Made by a program: the position numbers and the translations under genes
Notes under the pieces: model-generated
What the model was told of the DNA's origin: nothing
Database searches by the model: none
The model's input: the letters and a program-made list of their open reading frames with translations, nothing else
In this document: positions 34,166-46,340 of the stretch, piece after piece
Position numbering within the stretch: the first letter of the stretch is position 1
Layout: every line of letters begins with the position of its first letter
Assembly: GCA_003988855.1 (NCBI GenBank)
Contig: QYAI01000004.1
Coordinates: forward strand, 62,001-126,000
Length of the DNA stretch: 64,000 nucleotides
Direction of reading: 5' to 3'
From: Arachnopeziza araneosa
Lineage: Eukaryota; Ascomycota; Leotiomycetes; Helotiales; Arachnopezizaceae

Positions 34166-37100
34166 ATGAGTTCAACCCAATCGAGGCCTGTCGGAGACAG
34201 TGCTCCAGCTCCGCCTGTTTTCTCATATGCACAGGCTGCTAAGGGTCGTGCTACCGCCACCGCTGCTTCCGCAGTTCAGTCCCATCAGTCAAGTTTATCT
34301 GGAGTCAATACACCAGCTAAAGACACTAATTCAACCATCAACACCCCTTCTGGAGGCTCGGAAAGAGGTGACCGCAGTGTCAATGGAAGTTTTGAGACGG
34401 TGAACAGACCAGACTCTGCAGCAGAGAATGCAGGCCCTGATGTGAAAAGAACGAGCTCGGTACAGCTCGAGTCTTCCCCTGCTTCTCCAAGTTTCGGCAC
34501 GGCCTCTGCATCAACAACAAGAGATGAAAAGGAGGACAAGGTGGATGATTTTATATTAGTGGCACACCCAGGGTCAAGCTCAGGTAGAGATAAAACTTCA
34601 CATGATGTGAGTGGGTCAACCGAAAAACAAATTGAGGTAGCCGAGGGACGGAAAGACAAAAAATCCAAGAAGCAGAAGAGTCCAGAGAAAGAAACAGAGA
34701 AGGATAAGGAGGAAGTCAAGCCTGAGATCCTTATTCCTGCTCCTCTACCAGTTGTCAATTTTTGGGCACAAAGAAGAGAGGAGTTTGCCAAAATTAAGCC
34801 CACCACGACACCTACCCAGAGTCAAGCATTGCGGCAAGAGGCTGCAATCACGGTCGATCCAACCTCACCACAATCCGGCAAACTTAACGATTTCAGAAAG
34901 CGAGGGAAACCTTCAAGTACGGAAGATGGAGAGAAGGCATTTACCACCAATCAAAATGGAGGACCACGAGAAGGTCAGATCACGGGCAAGGGACAAAAAA
35001 AAGGCAACGAATCGCAAAACAAACTCAAGGAAGAACAACCCAACAAAAGAATTGGACTTAAAGGGACTCGATGGAATGATAAAGATGACAAGTCCTCGAG
35101 CGCTCATTTGCCTCCTCCTGTCGAGGATGCAATCTCTTGGCCAACACCGGATACAGCGTTAGAGGAAGAGAAGCGGAAAACCCAGGAAAAGGCCGAGAGA
35201 GAGGAGAAGGATGAGAGTGCTCAAAACAAGCCACGCCCGAAAGACAAATGGGTTCCTGTTCCTTATACCCCAAGTGTTACGTTCAACACCCCTCTACCTC
35301 AGAGAGGTGGAAGAGGTCGGGGTGGGGCTCGTGGTGGAAGGACTGAGCCTGGTGGGCGTCCAAATCATGCGCAAAACGGAGGAGCACCGACAGAAAAGAC
35401 CCAAGTCACTTCCGGAAATATCAATGGCCAGTTCGTAGGCACAGATAAGCAGGAAATGCGAGACGGGGCCAGAGCAACATCTCTTCCACCTACCAAGCGT
35501 CAATCAACTGATCACAACAGTACTCGTAAAACATCAACCGTACAGGTAGCGGAAAAGGGGAAATCAAGTACCGCTCAGGATGAGTTGACTTCAACGACTG
35601 ATCTTCGCGTATCATCTGGCTTCTCCCAACAAGATCCTGAAAATGAGGCCAATCAACAACAACAACAACTCCGAGGCGATGGCTTCAAGTCTCCACGGAC
35701 AGTGCAGAACCTTAGTGCCTTTGGCGATGTTCAGAACATAAGATTAAATACTGATCGGCGAAATGACCCTAATCCGAGAGGAACCGATCATTTCAAAGAC
35801 AACCCAGCTCCAAATAAAGATACCAATCACCAGCCACGGGAGAGGATTGACGGTAGATCTGATCGCGGCCGTGGAGGGTTCCGTGGTCGTGGTAATCATC
35901 CTAATTTTCAAAATGGGCAACAGCAATCTCAGACAACTACCTCTGTTAATGGTCACTCACCTACGCCAACTGGATATCCCATTCGCCAAAACACTGCTCC
36001 TTACAGTCCCCCTCTCCAACAGAACCTTTTCAATAATCAATTTCCTTCTTCCCGTGGTGGCCGTGGTGGCTCTCGCTCTCAATCAATTCCCAATAACGGC
36101 ATATATGGGCGATATCCCTCAAATGGGGGCTCGATATCTCAGCATATTACCCCCCTTCAAACTTCCAATCCCATGTTTGATTACGCACCTTTACAACCTA
36201 TGAGCGCTATGCCATACCAATCATATATTGATCACGCGTCAGTTCTTGCGATGGTCACAATGCAAATGGAGTACTACTTCTCTATTGACAATCTTTGCAA
36301 AGATGTCTTTCTCCGAAAGCACATGGATTCTCAAGGTTTCGTTTTCTTGTCTTTTATCGCTGCGTTTAAACGTATCCAAGCGTTGACTAATGACTTCGAG
36401 CTCCTCCGATTTGCCTGCCAAGAATCAGAAATTATCGACCTTGTAAGAGGGGAAGATGGTATTGATCGACTGCGGAGAAAAGAGGGTTGGGAGAAATGGG
36501 TCTTGGCTATCGAGGAAAGAGATGAATCAACGCGCAATGCCGGTCCCTCCTTTTATCAACGCCCTCAGCAGTTTCGGACTGGACCACAGCTGGGGCAAAT
36601 GATCATGCCAGGCCACCATGCCATGTCACCCGTCACCTTCTCTCCCACATCTGCTGAACAGAGCTTTCGTTTATATTCTAACGGGGCACCCGTTGCAAAC
36701 GGAAACGGTAGCCATTATCAACCAGAAACTCCTTTATCTGCTGCCGTACCTGACTTCTCGCCTGGGCTCCTCCCTGTCAACGGCTCTCATGATCCTCTTG
36801 ATGTTGAGACGACCTTCCACGACGATGAAGTCGCCAATCTGACTCTTATTTTCAATCAACCCCGAGGGAATGATGACTCTAAAGTTCCACGGCTTCCATT
36901 TCATAAGGCATCGTCAAGGACGTTCTCAAATGGTTCAATCGACGGAAGATCAATCGCTGAAGAGATGCACGAGGACTTACGGCAAGGTCGAACACTGACC
37001 AATGGCTCACGAGCTTCGGAATCGTACGTTCTATCAAAAGAAGCAGCCCCAGTGTCATTTAGCTAATTGGTAAATTTTAGTTCACCCGAAGATCTCCGTC

Positions 37101-37666
37101 GCTCAAGAAGTCCTTTTACTCCTTTGTCTCCGAGCAAATCCTTCAATGATAGTAGCCCCCCTGTCATGTGGGTTAAGGGTCAGAGGCCATCTCTTGAATC
37201 TGAATCTATCTCTCATGAACTTTATTCCGATTTTCGCGCTAGAGCATTGAAATACCGTGGGATCTCCCCTCTAGGCGAGACGCACCCTGATATGAAGCTA
37301 CTGTACGAGTTCTGGTCGCATTTTCTTTGCCGAAACTTCAACTCGACGATGTATACCGAGTTTCGTCAGTACGCCATTGAGGATGCCCGTAATAAGTCGT
37401 TGAGCGGAATGAACAATCTGATTTCTTATTACGATGAGATCCTGAACAGTAAGAAGAAGGTCATTCCTGAAGTTCTTGCCCAACATTATGTTGATATAGT
37501 CAAAGAGGAGCCTTCTGAGGAACGACCAGCTTTTGAGAGACTTCGAGCAGCTTGGCGAAATGGAGCCCTGGACATGAAGAGCAGAAAGAAGATTGATAAT
37601 CTTGTTGATCCAAAGCTGAGGGAGGAATTGGAACGGGCACCTCACCAGAAATCCGACCTGTCATGA
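34166..37666 (+). CDS. LARP1-type La-domain RNA-binding protein
   Basis: Exons 34166-37023 and 37081-37666 give 1147 aa. The 57-nt intron (gtacgt donor, gctaat branch, tttag acceptor) joins GSRASES to SPEDLRR. Long disordered N-terminus, then RGG-type patches at about 382-395 (GGRGRGGARGGR), 565-575 (RGRGGFRGRG) and 630-640. The La motif lies at about 692-775: MEYYFSIDNLCKDVFLRKHM, then SQGFVFLSFIAAFKRI. The second exon carries a DM15-like segment (about 1020-1085) with LLYEFWSHFLCRNFNSTMYT and EFRQYAIEDAR. LARP1 proteins bind mRNA ends and control translation and stability, in the cytoplasm; in animals DM15 recognises the cap of TOP mRNAs. The ATG at 34166 follows a leader without an in-frame ATG. 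Confidence 0.92.
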
Positions 37667-38660
37667 TGCTGATCGATGTCATCCTGATAAATACACGAGT
37701 CACGTTTTTCGGACATATCAACTACAATTCTAATGCCACCATTTTCTTACAGTCAAATCTTACTCCTTTGACTTTAAGACTCATTGCTGAATGATTCAGC
37801 CCTGCGTTCTTTGAAACAACCAATCATCTACATGACACGCAATCATCCATGTTGACGGATGAGATCTTACATCGATTGTATTTACGAGTTTTGTTTGACG
37901 GTATCCACGGCGTTTATTAGGGGCTCACCAAAGATTGGAGATCTCACCGCATCTTCACATGTTCTCATTCTCCATTCTCAGAGCATGGGCAAGCCTAACC
38001 CGAGTTTGTCGCATCCTTGCCCTGTTGATATTCTGGCATAGCCTTGGCCCAATTTCCAAAAGTCCAAGCACGTATTCCACCACTGAAGTGGTTTCTCTCG
38101 ATCCGACTTGCATGCATCCGTGGGTTAATAATTGCGCAAGGCATACTTTGGTAGTCTGTGGGTCGATACCTCGCAGCATTTGGTCGTTGTTACATAACAT
38201 AGAAAAAGCACCAAGAAAATTGCTGCACTCTGTACTATAGCAAAATGGCAGCAAAAAGTCTCATTAAATAATTACCATGTCGTTGTGAAGAAGAATCGCG
38301 ACGAATCCGTAATCTGAGTCTTCTTGAGTCCGGTAGCTCTTTCCACAATATGTAGAATATTGCAAAGGAATTCTACGTTCACACTTGAGGCTTCTTTAAC
38401 TTGAAGTAGGTAAACAATCTCCCTGCAATTGGCGGTCTTCTCAGTACTATACACTTACAGTAGGCACTCTTCTACGCGATTGCTTTCTAGTTTGCTCTTG
38501 CTTCTACTCGTCAATTCTCCTTCTATCCTTCTTTAGTGGTCGTCCCTGGTCGTGGCATCATACTTTCACCTCATTCACTATACACATTCAAGTCTTGTTC
38601 ATATCTTTGAGGCTTCTTACTGCGCCAACGCTTCTCATCTACTGACGTTATACGCCAAAG
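37667..38660. other. Intergenic spacer
   Basis: 994 bp between tandem plus-strand genes: presumed 3' UTR of the LARP1-like gene and promoter of the methyltransferase gene. Nothing else seen. Confidence 0.6.
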
Positions 38661-40162
38661 ATGGAGATCAATCGTGACAACCACCCAGACAACACCCGTG
38701 CCACAGGTATCTCTACGTCAAACGACCTATCCAATCTCATGGCTCTTACAACGATTAAGGGTGGCACGATGGATATGGGTTCACCATCTTTCCACTCGAG
38801 GACGCAAGGAGGCGGTGATGAGAAAGAGAATCCTCTCATTGAGAAGCTTGACGGAGCCTCGAAGCTTATCAATAGTTTTCTTCTGGAGCATGCAGCTGAA
38901 TTTGTGCGATTGACGGAGTTTCGCAACAGGGTATGTTGTTTTGGGTTCCCTGGCCTTTTGATCCTAATTTATGCTAGGGCTGGCTTGAGAATAAAGAGGA
39001 AGGTGATGCCTTTTTCAAGAATCAAAGAGAGAGAGCAGACAATGCCAACTACGAAGAAAGAAAACGATTTCACGGTAAGACTTACGCTCATGTTTCTCTC
39101 CTCGTACTTTATGAGAGCTGGGAGTCAGAGATTTGGCGTCTCCAGTGCCATTTCCTATGGATTTTCTTAGAATCTCAATTCTTATTCACCTCCTGGAAAT
39201 GAAGAAAATTGCGTACTAATTCTCTGATAGATATGATGGTGCAAATCGGTATGGAAATGCACCTTGCCACCCGTGCTCTCGATGTCGAAGGCACTCGACC
39301 TGCCGATATGAAGGTTCTTGACATATGCGCTGCGCCAGGCGGCTATACCGAGACCATACTTCGACATAACCCACAGGCCAAGGCTTTTGCTATCACTCTC
39401 CCAGAAGAGCTAGGCGGTCACCCGCTCATAATCGACAAGAAAAGACTCAGTGGTTTGTCGCTGATCGATGTGACTCTTCTTATTAAAGAATATGGAAACG
39501 ACAAACCAATCCCTTCGAGCTACCCTAATAAATCGATATTCTTGTTGGCTCGGCCTTTTAGATTTCATCAATTTGATCTAGTATTCTGTGATGGTAAAGT
39601 TTTACGAACGCATGACCGCGCTGAATATCGGGAGACCACAGAAATTACCAGACTCGCCCACTCCCAGCTAATTCTTGCGCTGCAGCGAATCCGTCCTGGA
39701 GGAACTCTCATTATGCTACTCCACAAAGCTGATTTCTGGCCGACTGTCCTCATCCTCTATACATTTAGCAAATTTTCAAGAGTTCAAATCTTCAAACCAG
39801 TCAGAAAGCATAGCACTCGATCTTCCTTTTATATGATTGCCAAGAACGTTCAGCCGACCTCTGATGAAGCAAAAGCTGCCGTCCGTGAATGGAAAGATGT
39901 TTGGTGGAAGGCAACGTTTGGCGGTGTCGATGGCCTCGGAATGATGGAGGAGAAGAACGAGAGTTTTGTTCTAACGGTGCTGAATGAGTTTGGAGACCGA
40001 CTCTTAGAACTTGGCCGCCCAGTCTGGAAAATTCAAGCAGATGCTCTGAGCAAAACTGGCTATGCTGGCCGTTCAAACGCGAGCACTAAGCCTTATGGTG
40101 ATAGTAAGCAAATCGACAGCAATAGTTTGGCTTCATCTGAGAGAGAGAAGAGCAAAAGTTGA
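38661..40162 (+). CDS. FtsJ-like SAM-dependent methyltransferase
   Basis: Three exons, 38661-38930, 38978-39074 and 39231-40162, give 432 aa. Introns are 47 and 156 nt. The Rossmann methyltransferase core begins at about residue 150 with KVLDICAAPGGYTETIL, the SAM-binding loop. Further blocks are FDLVFCDGKVL (acidic residue of the FtsJ/RrmJ type), then LILALQRIRPGGTLIMLLHK, whose final Lys sits where FtsJ enzymes carry a catalytic Lys. FtsJ enzymes make 2'-O-methyl groups on rRNA, tRNA or mRNA caps. This one belongs to a fungal-specific branch with a long N-terminal extension, so its RNA target is unknown. The C-terminal tail is Ser/Lys-rich. Confidence 0.86.
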
Positions 40163-40506
40163 GTGTTTGAAGAGGTAATATGATGCGCATGGTATAATGG
40201 AAGAGAAATTACATCAGCGCTGCCTTAATTCGCATTTTAAATCATCACACTACGATATTCAACGCATGCTTTGGCGGGCATCTCCCAGCTACGTATGCTT
40301 TGCAATTCAGATAGTAAAAATTCCTAATTTCAAATCTCAACTTATTCCATGGAGCATAAAACCAATATACTGGTTAGACAGCCTATCTTTCTTACTAAAG
40401 AGCGAATATGCGTGTTCTCTTCTCATCTGTCTATTTTCTTTCTTCTCGTTGCCACGTTTTCATTATACGATCTTACCTGTCGCATTTTCATAACCTTTAA
40501 ACATAC
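40163..40506. other. Convergent intergenic spacer
   Basis: 344 AT-rich bp between the methyltransferase and acetate kinase stops. Presumed 3' UTRs. Confidence 0.6.
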
Positions 40507-41807
40507 TCAGGAGAACAGCCCCTCATCCACCACACAATACCTTGCCATCTCAAGCTGCTCGTTCGTCTGACACACCAACGTCCTATGCTTCGCATTCCTG
40601 TTTCCAACTTCCTGCACCACATCCTCAATCTTCTTGCCGTTCAGTTCCTCGTCGATCTCAAACCCCAAACACGCAGCCTGTACGGTAACCCTCTTTCTCA
40701 ACAAGTCACTCTTCTCACCAATGCCACCAGCAAAGACTAGAGCATCCACATTCCCATGCAAAGACACATAGTAAGTTCCAACAAAACCTATTATCCTGTC
40801 CACCAAGATATCAAAAGCAAGTTTCATCTTCGGGTCATCTGAGCTGGCAATGGTACCAAAATTTGTGGTCCCGGCGAGAGCTTTCCAGCCCGATTCTTTG
40901 TTAAGAATTTCCTCTGCTCGAGAAATGTGGAGGCTTTCGGTTGATGACGGGGACAATTTACCTACATTGGTAGCGTAATGAAAGACAAGACTTTTGGGTC
41001 AGTTAGAATCCGAGAAAATCCAAGGAGAGAGAAGAGATACCTAGGATCAACACTTCCGCTTCTCGTCGCTCCTGGCAATCCAGCTAACGGTGTCAAGCCC
41101 ATCGATGTATCCCAACTATTCCCATTCTTCACTGCACAAGCACTCGCCCCGGATCCAAGATGAAGTACAATTAAGCTGGTCTCTTCTTCTTTCTTCCCTA
41201 GAAATTTGGCTACACTCCTTGTGATGAAAGAGTAGCTGATACCGTGGAACCCGTACTTTCTCAGCTTGTTCCTTTTTGCAATCTCGGGATCAATTGGATA
41301 TGTTCGGATGTGTTCTGGGATGGTCTGATGGAACTGGCTGTCAAAAACAGCAATATTTTTGGTTTGCGGTAGCTCCTTGATGCAATATTTCACAATTTCC
41401 AAGGCCGAAGCATTATGGAGGGGCGCCAAATCCGTCAAGGCTTCTAGATGATGATATGTCTCACTATCTATGATCTGGGAAGTCTTGTAGTCTCCACCGT
41501 GAACTACCCTGTGGCATGCAATTGCAATGTCTTCTTTCTTGTTGATTGCCGAGAACTCCTTGTCGTTGATCAGCTCCTCGAGCATGTATTTGAAGGCATC
41601 ATTCTGGCTGTGGATTTCCTTGGAGAGCTTCCTATCCTTACAGATGGATTCAGAGCCACGAGTGTATTTCACTTGAGGAGGGGGAGCAGTGAGACCATCA
41701 ACCTGTATTTCAGCGAGCTCGGCCGGTTCGGAGCCTTGGGATGCTTTGTAGATTGACACCTTGACTGAGGAGGAGCCGGCATTAATGGAGAGGATGATCT
41801 TAGACAT
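40507..41807 (-). CDS. ack: Acetate kinase
   Basis: Exons (minus) 41807-41041 and 40990-40507 give 416 aa, near the usual length. The 50-nt intron (gtatct donor) splits the conserved segment at residue 256 (GSVDP-SLVF). Signatures: ILSINAGSSSVKVSIY at residues 4-20 (ATP-binding, ASKHA fold), CHRVVHGGD, FDSQFHQTIPEH, RKYGFHGISYSF, LHLGSGASACAVKNG, GLTPLAGLPGATRSGSVDP and FAGGIGEKS. It converts acetyl phosphate and ADP to acetate and ATP, reversibly, in the cytosol. It is divergently paired with phosphoketolase, which produces acetyl phosphate, so the two form a short pathway. The start at 41807 was chosen over upstream in-frame codons because MSKIILSINAG is the family start. Confidence 0.95.
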
Positions 41808-42309
41808 GTTGAGCGTGAGGAGGAAAAGGATCGGGGGGGGAATGGGAGATGTAGCGGGTCGGGGTTGAAGACTGATATTACCCCTCCAGCCCACCATCAG
41901 GAGATTTGGATGGCATGACGTCCTTATCACAAGCGAAATTCTCCCATGATGACTCCCTGCATCACTCGCTGAGCTCTCAGTAAGAAACAAGACTTCTCAC
42001 TCGCACTGCCCGAGAAGAGACCAAGACTCGTGGGTGCTACTGAATTGATAGAGGCAATGGGTCCGGTTAATCTATTTGAGCATTCTGCGATTGTCCAGCT
42101 AACGCGGGAGCTGGCGAGGTAAGGTGCAAGCATACATCCAGAAAGCAGGGCTATGACATCAGGAAAGATGCTCTGCCGCCACCATTCAGGTTCTGGAATA
42201 CGTCCCACAGGAGGGAGAAGTTTACCTGTACTCCTTCACAAACTACGCGCTGGTACTTTAACTTCTCCATCAATCTTTGATCTCTCTATCGTAAGAGCCA
42301 CCTGCCAAG
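41808..42309. promoter_or_regulatory. Shared divergent promoter: ack / xfp
   Basis: 502 bp between opposite start codons of two consecutive pathway genes, so it must drive both. A CRE-like tgacgt occurs near 41916. The only other notable feature is a run of eight G near 41833. Co-regulation is inferred from the arrangement. Confidence 0.6.
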
Positions 42310-45300
42310 ATGCCAGGAGAAGTCATCGATAGGCCCAACCCCCAGGCCTTGGCCTCGCATATTCCAGATGCTGTGTTGGACTTGTCGGTCAAGTTGGAGA
42401 AGCTGACACTGAGTGATGCTGATTTGCAAGGGTTGGAGGAGTTTCGAAGGGCTAGCAATTACATTGCTGCCGGTGAGTTTACCAGTGTCGTGCCTTTGTT
42501 CTTCTCATACTTATCGCTGTAGCTATGATATTCCTCAGTGACAATGCACTGATGGAGCGGGATTTAACCTTTGATGATATCAAGCCCAGGTGAGCATGGC
42601 ACAGCCGCATTCGTGAAATCTAGTGGTTAACAATACACAGACTTTTGGGACATTGGGGTAAGCTTATTTCCATCCAAACCGCTATTAGCCCTATGGATTC
42701 TTCGACGCTAGTTCAAGAACGCTATTACCTACCCCTCAAAGTTTGGTTTCGAAGTTTGGCTCTTCAGCTATTTTTCTCACTTCAAAAAGGATTTCTTGTT
42801 GTAATAACAAAGTCGATAGGGACGTGTCCAGGTCTTACTCTCGTCTATGCTCACCTTAACTACCTTACTCGGAAGAACGATCTTGATCTCATCTATGTTG
42901 TCGGTCCTGGCCATGGGGCCCCAGCAATCCTAGCATCATTATGGCTGGAGGGCAGTTTGGAGAGGTTCTACCCGCAGTACTCACAGACTAAGCAAGGTTT
43001 GCACAATCTTATTACTGGCTTTAGTACACCGAAAGGATTCCCAAGTCATGTAAGTCCCGCCGTCTCAAAAAGTGTAGTGTTTTCGTTACACATTTAGCCC
43101 CACTCCCCAAACTGCAAAGATGGCTGTTACTGACTCTGAAACCTTGATGATTAGATCAATGCGGAAACTCCCGGTTCAATTCACGAAGGTGGTGAACTTG
43201 GCTATGCTCTGGCAGTAGCTTTTGGCGCCGTGAGTAAGGGCCCCGAACTCTAGTAATGTCTTATATCCCCTCTCTCAAAGTAGAGTGTTCAGCGAAGTCC
43301 TCTCTGCATAACCGCAGCAAATAGCCTGTCACTTCCCGCTTTATAAAAAGTAACTGCAGGGTACAAAGTTCTGACTTTAGGGGCTCCAGTGGATAAGCCG
43401 GATTTGATTGTCGCTTGTATCGTTGGAGACGGAGAGGCTGAAAGTGGGCCAACAGCTACTGCTTGGCATGCCGCCAAGTATATTGATCCTGCGGAATCTG
43501 GAGCTGTCATTCCCATAGTCCATGTGAATGGCTTTAAAATCTCTGAGCGGACGATTTATGGCTGTATGGACGATAAGGAAATGGTATCCCTTTTCACCGG
43601 CTACAGCTATCAATGCAGGTTCGTAGAGGACCTTGAGGAAATTGACCGTGATCTAGCTACAAGCATGCAATGGGCACTCGACGAGATTCGTAAAATCCAG
43701 AAAGCCGCTAGATCCGGCAAGCCTATCATGAAGCCTCGCTGGCCGGTCTTGATTATGAGAACACCTAAAGGCTGGAGTGGGCCAAAGAAGGTGGACGGAG
43801 AATTTGTCGAAGGATCCTTTCATGCACATCAAGTCCCCTTAATGGCGGTGAAAACTAGCAAAGATCAACTTTCTCTTCTTCAGAAATGGCTCCTCTCATA
43901 TGGACCGGCACAACTCTTCACTAAGACTGGCGACGCGGTTGATTCGGTCAAGAGTATTATCCCCACGGTACCGGCAAAGAAACTAGGTCAGCGGGCCGAA
44001 ACTTACAAACATCATGAGGCTCTCAAGCTCCCAGACTGGTGGAAGTTTGGTGTTGAGAAAGGGGGCGAAGAGAGTTGCATGAAAGTTGTTGGATCGTTCC
44101 TTGACCAATCTCTTGTTGACAATCCCAAATCGCTCCGGATATTTTCACCTGATGAACGTAAGGACTTGGCCTCACATTAACTTTCCATTCTATTCCACTA
44201 GAAATTACTTACGAATTTGAAGTATCTACAGTGCTGATTCGAAACTAGTTGTTAGTAACAAGCTCGATGCAGTGTTCAACCACACGGGTCGCAATTTTCA
44301 GTGGGATGAATTCTCTCACGCCAAAGGGGGCCGGGTCATTGAAATTCTCAGTGAGCATACATGCCAAGGCATGCTCCAGGGCTACACACTCACAGGAAGA
44401 ACTGGGGTTTTCCCTAGTTATGAGAGTTTTCTAGGCATTGTCCATACAATGATGGTACAGTACAGCAAGTTTAACAAGATGGCTCGGGAGACGACATGGA
44501 GAACCGACATATCGAGTATCAACTATCTCGAGACCAGTACCTGGACTCGACAAGAACACAATGGTTTTTCTCATCAAAATCCATCCTTCATTGGTGCAGT
44601 TCTCAACTTGAAGCCGGACGCAGCTCGTGTCTATCTTCCACCTGACGCTGTAAACCCCCTTTTTCTTAAGCGAGAGTCTTGATTGACTTTTGCAGAATAC
44701 TTTCCTCTCCACCATCGCTCACTGCCTCCGCTCGAAAAACTACGTCAATCTCATGGTCGGTTCTAAACAACCTCAACCCGTCTTCTTGTCTGTCGAGGAG
44801 GCCGAAAAACATTGCCAGGCTGGTGCATCAATCTGGAAGTTCGCTTCTACAGATGATGGCCTTGATCCCGACGTCGTGCTAGTCGGAATCGGGTCTGAAC
44901 TAACTTTCGAGGTGGTGGTAGCTGCTTCTATTTTACGTCGCCTGTGTTCTGCCCTCAGGGTACGCGTTGTCAATGTAACAGATCTCATGATCTTGGAAGC
45001 GGAGACACTCCATCCTCATTCCTTAACGAGCGACGAGTTCAGCTCCTTGTTCACATCCGATCGGCCAACCCATTTCAACTACCATGGCTATTCAAACGAG
45101 ATCAAAGGTTTGCTTTTCGGTCGCAGTCACTTGGAGAGGGTAAGCGTTTCGTGCTACAAGGAGGAGGGAAGCACGACAACCCCTTTTGACATGCTGCTCC
45201 GGAATGATGTCTCTCGATATCATGTCATGGAGGCTGCGATCAAGGGCGCAGCCAAGAGGAACGAGAAGGTGGCGCTAGATATGACGAGTTTGCTTGCCGA

Positions 45301-45463
45301 AGTCAGACACCAGATGTCCAGGGTGCATGAATATATCCTGGAGATGGGCAAGGACCCCGACGGAACGTTTGATATCCCTCAGTTCGAAGGGACCGAGTTT
45401 GGGACTGGTGGCGAGGGAGAGGGTGGGGCTGGAGGAAAAGAAGATGGATTCTTTGTGAATTAA
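42310..45463 (+). CDS. xfp: Phosphoketolase (Xfp)
   Basis: Eight exons: 42310-42472, 42523-42589, 42641-42657 (17 nt), 42820-43049, 43155-43233, 43390-44157, 44249-44649 and 44696-45463, giving 830 aa, normal for the family. Introns are 50, 51, 162, 105, 156, 91 and 46 nt. TPP-enzyme signatures: YVVGPGHGAP (residues 108-117), HEGGELGYALAVAFGAV, and the TPP/Mg motif VGDGEAESGPTATAW (197-211). Also VNGFKISERTIYG, GRNFQWDEFSHAKGGRVIEI and HTCQGMLQGYTLTGR. It cleaves xylulose-5-P and/or fructose-6-P with phosphate to acetyl-P plus glyceraldehyde-3-P or erythrose-4-P, in the cytosol. Its partner acetate kinase is head to head with it. The C-terminus ends in a Gly/Glu-rich tail. Confidence 0.95.
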
Positions 45464-45652
45464 GGGGAAATGAACACAGGACGGGGTTGGGAGTCATCCT
45501 CTGTGTATGTATCTGTGTCTCTTGCAAACGCGAGACGAGCACTAGAGTAGCGAAGGCGTGATGAATCAGATGTAGAATTTGGAGCCAAGATAAATTCTCG
45601 CTAGGATGCTCCACTCCCCGCAGCATCCTACTATACTACGGCAGTGATAAGA

Positions 45653-46108
45653 TTAGAAAATCTTGGAATACTCGGTTAACTTTTGAATCTTGTCCTCTTC
45701 TCCAACCCACCAAAACAGGCTCACACCTACACTGTCAAACTCCTCTCCAACCCTCTTCTCGACCCCAGGCACTTCCTGCGTGATGACTCCCTTGGCCGTC
45801 CATTCCCACACGGTAAACGTCTTGTCTCCGTTGACCGAGACGGTTGCGAAGACCATGTCTTTCACCGAGGAGAAGATACTTGTGGCGAGTGCTTCTACTT
45901 GGGCCTTGTTGAAGTTCGTGACGCCGATTCCTGTGAGCTGAGTTGAGAAGGGATTGAGATGATGGGGAGGGGCGAGAGTGTACGTACCATTATCAGAGTA
46001 ATCTACATTGTCGCTCATCCAGGAGAGGAGGGTAGGCACATCCAACGTGTTGTGTGCTTGGCGGTAGCGCTCTTGACGCGCGGAGATGAAATCGGAATCG
46101 GAAGACAT
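45653..46108 (-). CDS. NTF2/SnoaL-like small protein
   Basis: Exons (minus) 46108-45988 and 45930-45653 give 132 aa. The 57-nt intron has a gtacgt donor and a cacag acceptor. The size and pattern fit the SnoaL-like/NTF2 cone-shaped fold: an N-terminal helix (RQERYRQAHNTLDVPTLLSW), MSDNVDYSDNGIGVTNFNKA, then strands VFATVSVNGDKTFTVWEWTA and VGVSLFWWVGEEDKI. Fungal members of this fold include polyketide cyclase-like and dehydratase-like proteins, and many have no known activity, so no reaction is claimed. It is convergent with xfp, 189 bp away. The intron length is a multiple of three and stop-free, so an unspliced 151-aa form is also possible. Confidence 0.78.
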   Translation of the reverse strand: MSSDSDFISARQERYRQAHNTLDVPTLLSWMSDNVDYSDNGTYTLAPPHHLNPFSTQLTGIGVTNFNKAQVEALATSIFSSVKDMVFATVSVNGDKTFTVWEWTAKGVITQEVPGVEKRVGEEFDSVGVSLFWWVGEEDKIQKLTEYSKIF

Positions 46109-46340
46109 TGGGGTCTTGGCTGGAGATGGGCGTACTTACTGTCGGTCGCGGAGAAATTCTTGGGACACTATATATCGAGTGCTGGTGAGAATTTGCCCTT
46201 CTCTGGCCGAGGCGATATTCTAAGATGATATATATGCTCAGTCTGGGTGAGAAGTCGCCTCTTTTCCTGCTGACGAAAGGTGCATGTTCTTCATCTTCCA
46301 CCTCTCAGGACGAGAAGAGAGGTGTAGCGCGGCGTTGACT

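Noticed and set aside
42645..43097. Continuous frame through the third phosphoketolase intron
   Set aside because: As the primary model it breaks a strongly conserved join (GHWG-TCPGLTLV). Kept only as a possible retained form.
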